Part shown: one piece after another, positions 44,921 to 53,471 of the stretch | Layout: every line of letters starts with the position of its first letter | How positions within the stretch are numbered: position 1 is the first letter of the stretch | DNA from: Rhynchopus euleeides | Taxonomy: Eukaryota > Euglenozoa > Diplonemea > Diplonemida > Diplonemidae | Direction: 5' to 3' | Length of the DNA stretch: 64,000 nt | NCBI GenBank assembly: GCA_963210315.1 | Contig: OY723287.1 | Span: 1,426,001 to 1,490,000 of the forward strand | Translations under genes and position numbers: made by a program | The notes under the pieces: model-generated | What the model saw: only the letters and a program-made list of their open reading frames with translations | Databases searched by the model: none | Told to the model about the DNA's origin: nothing

Positions 44921-46858
44921 ATGGAGGTGCACGCCATCGACACGCTGTCAGGGCGTGAGGAGCCTCTGGAGATCGATGCGGATGCGACAGTGTCTGCTAT
45001 GAAGCGGCGGTGCGGCGAGGCCTTCGGGTTCGGGGAGGACGTAGAACTGAGCGTGGACGGGCAGCGCGTGGCGTGTGACGGGGCGGAGCGCGTCAGCAAC
45101 GTCGCCGCCTTCTCGGGCGGGTGCCGGGTGGCGGTGGTGCGTGGTGTGGAACAGTTTGTCGCGCAGCTGCGCAGCGGTGCCGTGAAGATGGACGACATCC
45201 CAGCGTGGGCACGTCAGCGGCGGGAGTGCGCGCTGGCGGTGCTGGCCCGTGCCCTCGAGAGAAGAGAGGGGGTGCTGGCGGCCTGGGGCAGCAATATCCT
45301 GCCTCACTGGGTGCACCCTTCGCTGCACGACGACAAGGAGGTGATGCTGCAGTTCGTGAAATACAACCCCACTGCCTTTGTGCGTGCCAGTGCCGCACTG
45401 CGTTCAGACGCAGACGTCGTCATCGCGGCGTTGAAGCAGGACGCGTCTCTGTGGACCCACGTCGAGGACAAAGGCCTGCTGCAGGAGCAGCGAAGCGTTG
45501 CGGTTGTTGCTGTGCCGCACTGCGCAAACAGCGCTGTGTGGCTCAGCGACAAGGCCTTCGTTCCCGAAGCACTGGGTTACAGCGCGGAGTGGACAGATGT
45601 GAGCAAGGCGCTGCAGCAGGACAAAGACGTCGTCCTGGAGGCACTTAATCAGGGCAAAATGAATTTCGATAGTGAGGCGGTGCAGGAGCACAAAGAAGTC
45701 GTCATGGAGTCACTGGATTATCTGAAGGACTTTAGCCAACTGAGCGCGACGTTGCAAGAGGACAAAGAGGTCGTCATGGAGGCATTTGATCGTATCCCAG
45801 TGCCGTTCGGTGATCTGAGCGAAGCACTGCGAGGGGACAAAGAGGTCGTCATGAAGGCACTGGATTACAATGTTCCGCAGGACTTTCATCAAATGAGCGC
45901 GACGTTGCCGGAGGACAAAGAGCTCGTCATGAAGGCACTGGGTTCCAATGCCCTGGAGGACATTCACCAAGTGAGCGCGATGTTGCAGGAGGACACAGAG
46001 CTCATCATGAAGGCATTTGATACGAGGAAGGTGAAGTTCGGTGACCTGAGTGAGGCCCTGAGAGGGGACAAAGAGGTCGTCATGAAGGCATTTGATACGA
46101 GGAAGGTGAAGTTCGGTGACCTGAGTGAGGCCCTGCGAAGGGACAAAGAGGTCGTCATGAAGGCACTTGATACGAGGAAGGTGAAGTTCGGTGACCTGGG
46201 TGAGGCCCTGAGAGGGGACAAAGAGGTCGTCATGGAGGCATTTGATCGTATCCTAGTGCCTTTCGGTGATCTGAGCGAATCACTGCGAGGGGACAAAGAG
46301 GTCGTCATGAAGGCACTGGATTACGAGGCTCTGGAGGACTTTCACCAAGTGAGCGCGACGTTGCAGGAGGACAAAGAGGTCGTCATGCAGGCACTTCGTA
46401 TCAGGAAAGTGCAGTTCGGTGCCCTGAGCGAGGCGCTGCGAGGGGACAAAGCGTTTGTGATGCAGGCTATCGCCGCCAATCTTGCCACCTATGTGTCTGT
46501 CACTGGCCCACTGCGTCAGGACAAGGACGTTGCAATGAGAGTTGTTGCAAGGAGCCCCGCCCTGTTTGCCACCCTGTCGCCTGCGCTGCGTGATGACCTC
46601 ACTGTTGCACTTGCTGCCATCCGTGCGAAACCACTCAACTTCGTCTATGCGGGGGACACTGTGCGTGCTGACAAGCAGGCAGCCCTTGCCGCCTTCTCGC
46701 AGGGCGAGAAGTGCTACCACCCCCCTGTGCTGCTCCCTTTCGCCAGTGCCGAGCTGCAGGCAGACCGTGAGGTGGTGCTTGCTGCAGTGCGCATGAACGC
46801 ACAGAACGCGGACTACGCCAGCCCTGCCCTGCAAGACCTTGTGCCGTCTGGGCCGTAG
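44921..46858 (+). CDS. Ubiquitin-like/DUF4116-repeat protein, intact paralogue
   Basis: 645 residues from ATG 44921 (MEVHAIDTLSGREEPLEID) to TAG 46858. Residues 1-70 have a ubiquitin-like pattern (ATVSAMKRRCGEAFGFGEDV, VELSVDGQRV, GCRVAVV). About 75-130 is a helical linker (MDDIPAWARQRRECALAVLA). From about 135 on come roughly twenty units of about 25 residues (LSEALRGDKEVVMKAFDTRK; LSATLQEDKEVVMEALD), the DUF4116 solenoid, ending with more diverged units (LQADREVVLAAVRMNAQNAD). Three consecutive, nearly identical FDTRKVKFGDL units show recent internal expansion. An upstream in-frame ATG at 44804 lies in the non-coding conserved flank, so I prefer 44921. No catalytic residues or localisation signals are seen; function unknown. 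Confidence 0.82.
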   Translation: MEVHAIDTLSGREEPLEIDADATVSAMKRRCGEAFGFGEDVELSVDGQRVACDGAERVSNVAAFSGGCRVAVVRGVEQFVAQLRSGAVKMDDIPAWARQRRECALAVLARALERREGVLAAWGSNILPHWVHPSLHDDKEVMLQFVKYNPTAFVRASAALRSDADVVIAALKQDASLWTHVEDKGLLQEQRSVAVVAVPHCANSAVWLSDKAFVPEALGYSAEWTDVSKALQQDKDVVLEALNQGKMNFDSEAVQEHKEVVMESLDYLKDFSQLSATLQEDKEVVMEAFDRIPVPFGDLSEALRGDKEVVMKALDYNVPQDFHQMSATLPEDKELVMKALGSNALEDIHQVSAMLQEDTELIMKAFDTRKVKFGDLSEALRGDKEVVMKAFDTRKVKFGDLSEALRRDKEVVMKALDTRKVKFGDLGEALRGDKEVVMEAFDRILVPFGDLSESLRGDKEVVMKALDYEALEDFHQVSATLQEDKEVVMQALRIRKVQFGALSEALRGDKAFVMQAIAANLATYVSVTGPLRQDKDVAMRVVARSPALFATLSPALRDDLTVALAAIRAKPLNFVYAGDTVRADKQAALAAFSQGEKCYHPPVLLPFASAELQADREVVLAAVRMNAQNADYASPALQDLVPSGP

Positions 46859-47507
46859 GGCACCGCCATCCTGTGGGTTATCTGTGCCCCTGTGCCCTGT
46901 TGTCGACATCCGGCAGAGTGCCCTGCTGGGTGCACGTCCAAAGTTTGTTCAAGTTCGTTCAAGAGCAGAGACCACACGTGTTGTTTCAAGAGCAGATGTC
47001 AGAGGTGTTTAGGATGATGTTGTGCGTGCATGGAGGCCTGCCTGAGGCATGATTGGCTGGCTCCCCCTGTGGGGGTAAGGCGAGGTCTTCTGTGTCGACT
47101 CCCCACACGTCGGGCTTTCAGCCTGATGAGGGACAGGGTGTGTTTTGTTGGAACCTGCTTCCCCCCCTGGCCCCTCACGTGGAATGTCGCATCCCCTTCT
47201 CCTCGCTTTGTGCTTCATCGGTGCCCCGCACGTCAAAGCGCGCAGCGAGAGACTGGAAGCGGATGACACCTCAGAGGCAGCAATCGATATTTCAAGGCCG
47301 TGGGCAAGTTTATGGGCTCCTGTGTCCTCAGTGTCAAAAAGATTGTAGGCAGCGCTTGGGCAACAAATTCAACCTCCTCATCAGGCTGCGGAGTTGCTTT
47401 TGTTTTGCCCGGTTTTGGCGCACAACCAACAGCCTTTTCTTTTTCTTTTTACTACCACTTGCAATACGCAAGGTTGGAAGGGGGGCTGAGGGGAAACACC
47501 GCACCAC
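46859..47507. other. Intergenic, no gene recognised
   Basis: Short frames on both strands but none with domain-like or repeated character. Confidence 0.5.
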
Positions 47508-47640
47508 TCTTAAGCACACTCGTGTGAGCGGAAAGCGCCCCACCACAGCTGCAACCAAACGTGCTCTATACACTAACCCCACCCTTCATCAGGCTCAGGG
47601 TGTGATCAGTTCAGGGTTTTGTGTGTAGAAGCGTCAACGC
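47508..47640 (+). repeat. Repeat R, left half
   Basis: 133 bp (starting TTAAGCACACTCGTGTGAGC, ending GTGTAGAAGCGTCAACGC) identical or nearly so to the reverse complement of 53721-53850. The retroelement at 47641-52087 splits this repeat; the other half lies at 52088-52157. Confidence 0.8.
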
Positions 47641-47704
47641 TTTCTGTACTTCATTGTAAGCAGGCGAGAGAATCAAGAGGGGGGCAAGAGTGACAGAAGC
47701 GGAC

Positions 47705-48118
47705 AGAGTACGCCGAGCTGCGTGGTCGTTCTGAAGAGAGAGGGACAGTAACTACGGGCTGAGGGAGTACGCCGAGCTGCGTGTATTTTGAGGTCAGAGA
47801 GGGACAGTAACTACGCCGAGCTGCGTGTATCGTACAGAGAGGGACAGTAATTACGCCGAGCTGCGTGTATCTTGAGGTCAGAGAGGGACAGTAACTACGC
47901 CGAGCTGCGTGTATTTTACAGAGAGGGACAGTAACTACGCCGAGCTGCGTGTATCTTACAGAGAGGGATAGTAATTACGCCGAGCTGCGTGTATCTTGAG
48001 GTCAGAGAGGGACAGTAACTACGCCGAGCTGCGTGTAGCTTACAGAGAGGGACAGTAACTACGCCGAGCTGCGTGTATCTTACAGAGAGGGACAGTAACT
48101 ACGCCGAGCTGCGTAACA
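47705..48118 (+). repeat. Tandem repeat leader of the DIRS-like element
   Basis: About nine units of 37-50 bp built on TACGCCGAGCTGCGTGTAT and CAGAGAGGGACAGTAACTAC, with or without a TTGAGGT insert. They end immediately before the ATG of the gag-like frame at 48125. Confidence 0.85.
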
Positions 48119-48124
48119 GAGAAG

Positions 48125-49195
48125 ATGGCCATTCTGGATTGGGACACCCTGAAGGTTCCCGACCCCGCCCACCCCGACAACGAGCCAGCAGAGCGTCGCC
48201 CCGAGTGCATATTCGAAACCTGCAATACAACGCACACAGCCAGGACCGCATTCAGCTGCCACGACTGCGGTGGGACCACGGTCAGGACGTGCATGAGAGA
48301 GCACATCCCGGCGCACATCGTCCCCGAATGGCTCGAGGGCGCAGGGGACAGGGGCTGGGTGTGCCCCGAGTGCGCATGGGTCCGGCAGGCGGTCGACGAG
48401 GAGACCGCGGCGGACCTGGCAGCAGGGGCGGGCGAGCTAGGCGAGGACGGGGAGTACAGCGAGGCGGACAGCCAGAGTGGCACGGGCCTCCAGCACAGGG
48501 ACGCACACCACCCCGCCGACTCGAACACCGATCTCCGCGTGGCGAACTCGCTGGAGTACCTGCTGAAGTTGACAGGCCGGCTGGAGAAGGAGCAGAAGGA
48601 GCTGAAGAAGACCGTGGAGACGCAGGCGAAGCAGATGGCCACTCTGCAGAAGGCGCTGCAGCGGACGGAGGCCGAGCTGCCCGCTGACTTCTCCGCCCAC
48701 ATCGTGTCGACCTGGGGATCGTCGATCGCCACTGCCCCCGGACGCAGGTTGGTGAAAGCTGAGGTATCCCGGGTTTTCCGACAGGCGGAGCTCAGCGATG
48801 CCCCGAGTTCACCGGACTGGCAACACCAGCTCATCCAGGCCTTCGACTCTCTGTTTCAGACAATGGGGCTGATCCGCGACGACGACGATCCGGACCGTTT
48901 TACCGAGGCCCTTCACAAGACAATCGTCGCTATGAACTCACACTTTCTCCTGAAGGGGCGAGCGGGCGCCCGCCTCTACCTGGCAAAGGCGAAGATTATG
49001 GACCCAGCGAAGTACGATGCGGTGGCACACGGGCGCCTACTCCGGGAGGGGCGGGCCACGCAGGACGACACGCAGGAGAGGCGGGCCGCGTTTCAAGAGC
49101 GGTTCCTGCAGGAGCGTAACACGCAGGACCGCCCCGCGCCCTACTCGGGAAAGGGCCACCACAAAGGACGGGGGGGGAAAGGCAAGCGACAGTGA
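48125..49195 (+). CDS. Gag-like protein of the DIRS-like element
   Basis: 356 residues from ATG 48125 (MAILDWDTLKVPDP). The N-terminal third has a Cys/His zinc-binding pattern (CIFETCNTT, CHDCGGTTVRTC, WVCPECAW), reminiscent of RING/PHD folds. Residues about 140-185 form a coiled coil (LEYLLKLTGRLEKEQKELKK). The C-terminal third is helical and ends in a basic, Gly-rich tail (GKGHHKGRGGKGKRQ). Identification as Gag is from position in the element; the sequence resembles no Gag I can name. Confidence 0.65.
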   Translation: MAILDWDTLKVPDPAHPDNEPAERRPECIFETCNTTHTARTAFSCHDCGGTTVRTCMREHIPAHIVPEWLEGAGDRGWVCPECAWVRQAVDEETAADLAAGAGELGEDGEYSEADSQSGTGLQHRDAHHPADSNTDLRVANSLEYLLKLTGRLEKEQKELKKTVETQAKQMATLQKALQRTEAELPADFSAHIVSTWGSSIATAPGRRLVKAEVSRVFRQAELSDAPSSPDWQHQLIQAFDSLFQTMGLIRDDDDPDRFTEALHKTIVAMNSHFLLKGRAGARLYLAKAKIMDPAKYDAVAHGRLLREGRATQDDTQERRAAFQERFLQERNTQDRPAPYSGKGHHKGRGGKGKRQ

Positions 49196-49249
49196 CTTCC
49201 CGACACCAGCAGGGGACGCCCGCGGGCCACGACCCTCCCCCCCGCCGCG

Positions 49250-50215
49250 GTGGTGTATGTGAAGGCAGTACCATCTGCCCCCCCGTCAACAAGAGGACGC
49301 CCCCGCAAGACCGAGACGAGCGTGACCCCGGAGGAAGCAACCACCATTCGCCAGGAACTACAGCACACCCTGTCCCAAGCCCTCGCACCCACATACTGGG
49401 GGGCCCTCCGCCGCACATACGACAGATACTCGCAGTTCCGGGAAGGGTGGATGAAAGCGGAGAGGCGGACACTGCCACACGACGAAGGGGCGGTGCTGTG
49501 GGTCACGAAGCAACGGAAGGACGGGCTATCAGTGCAGTCCGCCCTCCAGTACCTCAACAACCTTGCAGCAGCACTCAGACGCTTCGCAGCGTTCCCCCTC
49601 GACGGAAGACAAATTGTGGCGGACTACAGGCGGGCGCTGAAACGGGGAGGAGCACTACGACCACAGAAGCAAGCAGAACCAGCAACAGCCCACAACATCC
49701 GGGAGGCGCTAGCGAAGGAGCCACGTCCCATCGTGAAACTGCTGCTCGGCATCATGTGGGGGGGTGCGGCAAGGGCTTCGGACGCACTGCGTTTGGATGT
49801 GAAGGACGTCACAGCGGAAAAGCGCAGCGAGCCGATATACGTGCGCTGGACCCAGTCGAAGGCGGACCCTTTCCACATGGGTCACATCACAGGAATCTCC
49901 CTGCCGAAGGACCTACACCGTATCCTCCGACACCGCCTCCGCAGGGCGCGCAGTGCAGGAGAGACGAGACTGTTCCCGGCGGACGTCACCTACCGGACCG
50001 TGGTAAAAGCCGTCAAGCGGGCACGGAGGGGGCTCACGGCACACTCTCTGCGGAGGGGGGCACTCACACAGCTTGCGCGGAAGAACGTTCCACTGGAGGA
50101 GGTGCGCCTCCTCTCGAGACACGCGACGGTCGACGGTGTGATGCGTTACGTATCAGCGGCGGAAAACGCACACGCGCGCGAGACAGCACAGGTGTCGGCG
50201 AAGATCGAGTGGTGA
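49250..50215 (+). CDS. Tyrosine recombinase of the DIRS-like element
   Basis: About 320 residues. The phage-integrase fold is recognisable: an N-terminal helical SAM-like part (SVQSALQYLNNLAAALRRFA), then the catalytic arginine region (GAARASDALRLDV) and the C-terminal signature HSLRRGALTQLARKNV with LLSRHATVDGVMRYV, giving the R...H-x-x-R...H...Y set. It would join the circular cDNA to the target. The frame opens with GTG in the track used; the true start is unknown. It overlaps the RT frame, as is known for DIRS elements. Confidence 0.85.
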   Translation: MVYVKAVPSAPPSTRGRPRKTETSVTPEEATTIRQELQHTLSQALAPTYWGALRRTYDRYSQFREGWMKAERRTLPHDEGAVLWVTKQRKDGLSVQSALQYLNNLAAALRRFAAFPLDGRQIVADYRRALKRGGALRPQKQAEPATAHNIREALAKEPRPIVKLLLGIMWGGAARASDALRLDVKDVTAEKRSEPIYVRWTQSKADPFHMGHITGISLPKDLHRILRHRLRRARSAGETRLFPADVTYRTVVKAVKRARRGLTAHSLRRGALTQLARKNVPLEEVRLLSRHATVDGVMRYVSAAENAHARETAQVSAKIEW

Positions 50216-52050
50216 AGAAACAACGACAGCAAGGGGGGACGACGCGCACACAGCCAAAACCCCTGACAGCAACCCACTTCCCGGGGACCACGAGGCTGTT
50301 CGCAGCGCGCCGCTACTACGAAGATGCCACATCCGACGAAGCCACGTCCGACCCACCACCCAGTGATGAGGAAGCGTGGAGCGAGGTGGATAGCGCAGAG
50401 TCGTACGGTCCGGGTGTCGAGGACCTCTACGGGGAGGACTTGGGTGTGTGCACGGGGGGGAAGGTGATACGGCCAGCCAACGCGAAGACGGAGCTGCCGG
50501 AGGAAGAGGACTACATCGCGGAGATCTGCACCTCACGCCTCAATCTCAAGGAACTGCGACGGTTGGACAGCGAGGGTGAACTGACGGGGGTCTTGGACCT
50601 CATCGCCAAGCCAGCCGCTTTCGCTGACGCACTGCTTCCCGAGGCCCGCCAAGAACTGCGAAAAACGGGGAGGAAGGTATCACGCCACATGTTGCACCAC
50701 CTGGACACCTTGGTTGAGTATGGCGTCCTGACGGAGGCGGATGCACACCCGTACCTCACGCTGCCAGCGTTCACCGTGTCCAAGAAGTCTGGGGGCCAAC
50801 GTTTCATCGTCGACGCAAGGCGGCTAAACGCACTGATGACACGCCCACCGGACATGCGTTTGCAGGACATCACGGAGGTGACACAGCGAGTGGCCGCGGC
50901 GAGCTGGGTGGTGATGGCAGATGCACGCAGCTGGTTCTACCAGTTCCCCGTACACAAGGAGATCCAACGCTACTTCGAAGTGCGCCTAGGCGGGGAGAGA
51001 AAGACATTCGTGAAGACCTTCCTGACTGTCATGTGCATGGGGTGGTCACATTCCCCAGCAATCGCGAACCGCAGCGCACGCGTGCTGCTCCCGCCAGAAC
51101 ACGGAATAGTCTGGATTGACAACTTCATCGCTGTCGGAGACTCCCTACCAGAGGCACAGGCGAGGTACGCCGACTTCATCAGCCGCTGCGAGAAGGTGGG
51201 GGCCGCCCTGAACTTCGACGACACACAACACGGCGTGCCGCTGCAGGACTTCACAGTGTTCGGGATCCACTTCGACCTGACGCGACACCGTTTCCACATG
51301 GACACAGCCTGGGTGCAAAAAGTCCTCGGACGGGAAGAGTACAAGGAAGTCGTCAACGGCCACACGACACCACGCAGGGCGTTCAGAGTATTCGGGTCTT
51401 TCGTCTGGCAGTCGTATGTGATGCGGACGCCGATGTGTTACATGCCAGCCGTGTTGTCCTTCGTGCGGCGCATCGCGAAGCAGACTCACTCGAACAACGC
51501 CCGATGGGACTCCAGGGTCGCAGTACCTCCGTCAGTGCAGGCGGAGACAGTGGCGCGGGCACGCCTCATCGAGGACAACGAGTGGTATACGCCGCAGAAC
51601 CCGCCACCGACCATTGAGCTCTGGACAGACGCGTCATCCACGGCGTGGGCGGCGGTGCTCGTGTTACCGGGAGGGGAGTCAGTGTCCCAAGGTGCGTTCG
51701 AAGGGAGCGACGCGGACACGAACATCTTCCTGAAGGAAGCGTATGCAGTGTGGCAGGGGGTGCGCATGATGCAGCGTGTGAGGGAGGCAAGCGTGACCTG
51801 CCACATAGACAACCTCGGCCTGGTGTTCGCGCTCCGGAAGGGCCACTGCGCCAACTACCGAGGCAACCTTCTGCTGCAGGAGATATACACAACAGCGCGC
51901 CGCCAGCAGATACGACTGATTCCACACTGGGTTGCGACCCACGACCAACGCGCAGACGCGTACACGCGAGGGACGCAGGCCACACACCCCGTGGAGTTGC
52001 CACCAGTGTCGATGCCACCCACACTTTTACCAGCGCGCCCGCCTCGTTGA
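50216..52050 (+). CDS. Reverse transcriptase/RNase H of the DIRS-like element
   Basis: This frame is open from 49192, but the part before about 50216 is shared with the recombinase in another frame. RT motifs are visible: FTVSKKSGGQRFIVDARRLN, MADARSWFYQFPVHKEIQRY, MGWSHSPAIANRSA and WIDNFIAVGD. RNase H follows (IELWTDASSTAWAAVLVLPG, FLKEAYAVWQGVRMM, CHIDNLGLVFALRKGH, HWVATHDQRADAYTRG). A methyltransferase-like domain, present in some DIRS elements, is not seen. Confidence 0.83.
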
Positions 52051-52087
52051 GAACGAGACGGACACGTCCCTCCGGATGAGGGTCCTG

Positions 52088-52157
52088 GTGTAGAAGCGTC
52101 AACGCAACAAACAAAGGAAATTCATCAGAGCGGTTGTAGCTGTGAAGTGATAGGGCG
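52088..52157 (+). repeat. Repeat R, right half
   Basis: Begins with GTGTAGAAGCGTCAACGC and continues AACAAACAAAGGAAATTCAT to GTGATAGGGCGCTTT. It matches the reverse complement of 53660-53738. Nothing gene-like follows in 52158-52426. Confidence 0.75.
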
Positions 52158-52426
52158 CTTTACAGCAGGATTTGTGTCTCTTTGTTACCCGCTCCAGCCC
52201 CTCCGCACGCGAACTGGTACAACAAGCAAGACTGGATGAACTGACCTCCCCCCCCCCCCTATCTCCTTAGAAACACGCATGCTTTCCCTCCCTCTCCTTC
52301 CCCTCCGTCATTTATTCGTACAAAAAACAACGATACAGGATCACAAAGTGTATGATGTCAAGGAGAGGCTACGTATTACGTACAGACACCTGGTCGTGTT
52401 TTAGTGATACTGTGTTGCGGTCCAAC

Positions 52427-52580
52427 CACCAGGCCACTGACTGACAACTGCTACACACCCTCCCATCGTGCATTGATCTGCCTTGTACAACATATCTGGT
52501 GCAGTGACTACAAAAAGGACTAACATTGCAAGAAGGTGCTGGGAGACTTGATTTTCCATTCACTCTCGACGATCAAACCC
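52427..52580 (+). repeat. Dispersed repeat X, copy 3
   Basis: Closest to copy 1, sharing CACACCCTCCC and the full CATTGATCTGCC to GATCAAACCCCC core. It leads into a poly-C tract and the inverted-repeat element at 52631. Confidence 0.75.
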
Positions 52581-52630
52581 CCCTATCTCCTTTATTTGTA
52601 TCCTCTGACCGAGCAAGACCCCCCCCCCCC

Positions 52631-53441
52631 CCTAGGCATAGGGTGCGGGCGATTCGGTTATCGCCCAAATCGCAAAAATTATCGCCCTCATTATCGCCCA
52701 TTCTGTCAAGGCGATAAGTGGGCGATAATTTTTCCGTCGTATTTTTGGGGGCAAAATGGCCCGGCCAGGGACGTCAGATCACTGCTGGGGTGGTGAGTGG
52801 GTCATTGCCTCAGTGAAGACCCGGTTCCTGACCTAGATCAAGCCCTCTGCTCCAGTGTTCTCAGTGGGTCATGACTCTGTGACCAGGGTCAGAACCGCCC
52901 CAGGTCTCAGATCAGCCGTGAAGCTTCCTGTGGGCTATGCAATGAGTCATCTCAAACGTACGAGTGCATCTCCTCCCATTCAGACCGACTACACTAGAAC
53001 CACGCATCTCCTTCAACACTAAGGTGTACCCGCTTCATGCTCACGAGTGCTCCTAGTAACGGCGAGTGAACAGTCCTGAGCGAGGTCAGGATCTGGGCCA
53101 ATGCTCAGTTCCTCACGTGGGTTTTGACCGAGGAAATGACCACCCGCATGACGTCAGTGGTCAGAAGCTGATTTCTGATGCAGAATCCTAGGTCTTGGCC
53201 CAGTTGTTGACGAGGTCACAGGGCCCTGTGGGACCCAGGGTCAGTAGAGCGGTAACCCACTCACCACTAGCTGAAGACCCCTTCAGAAAGTGTGAAAGAA
53301 AACGGGCGATACTGGGCGATAATTTGGCGATAATTGGGCGATAATGGGCGATAAGGCGATTCGATACGCGATAATCGGGGCTCGAACCCGGTCGGGCGAA
53401 TATAGGGCGATAGGCGAATCGCCCGCACCCTATGCCTAGGG
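52631..53441. mobile_element. Inverted-repeat (MITE-like) element, 811 bp
   Basis: Perfect 26-bp termini: left begins CCTAGGCATAGGGTGCGGGC, right ends GCCCGCACCCTATGCCTAGG. Poly-C on the left and poly-G on the right extend the pairing. The arms are full of GGGCGATAATT motifs, and a second inner pair (GGTGAGTGGGT against ACCCACTCACC) gives a nested hairpin. No transposase. The loop contains a 20-bp match to conserved large-subunit rRNA near 53053. Confidence 0.8.
53053..53072 (+). other. LSU rRNA-like 20-mer
   Basis: TAGTAACGGCGAGTGAACAG equals the highly conserved 5' region of nuclear large-subunit rRNA as I recall it. The flanks do not obviously continue the match, so this is a fragment, not an rRNA gene. 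Confidence 0.45.
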
Positions 53442-53471
53442 GGGGTCAAATGCCCCCCCTTTTACGTGGAT

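Larger units (their letters stand above)
47641..52087 (+). mobile_element. DIRS-like tyrosine-recombinase retroelement
   Basis: About 4.45 kb between two direct copies of GTGTAGAAGCGTCAACGC (47623-47640 and 52088-52105), sitting in the middle of repeat R. In order it holds a tandem-repeat leader, a gag-like frame (48125-49195), a tyrosine recombinase frame (49250-50215) and a reverse transcriptase/RNase H frame ending at 52050. Recombinase plus RT/RNase H without a DDE integrase is diagnostic of the DIRS order, and overlapping recombinase and RT frames are known in that order. All parts are open and it looks whole, hence probably young. Inverted terminal repeats typical of DIRS-1 were not found, so the sub-family is open. 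Confidence 0.8.

Noticed and set aside
49192-50215. First third of the 952-codon RT frame as a separate protein
   Set aside because: It overlaps the recombinase gene in another frame and shows no motif; the recognisable RT starts later.
53370-53400. tRNA B-box-like GGGTTCGAGCCC on the minus strand
   Set aside because: No A box, cloverleaf or acceptor stem can be drawn around it; it lies in a MITE arm.
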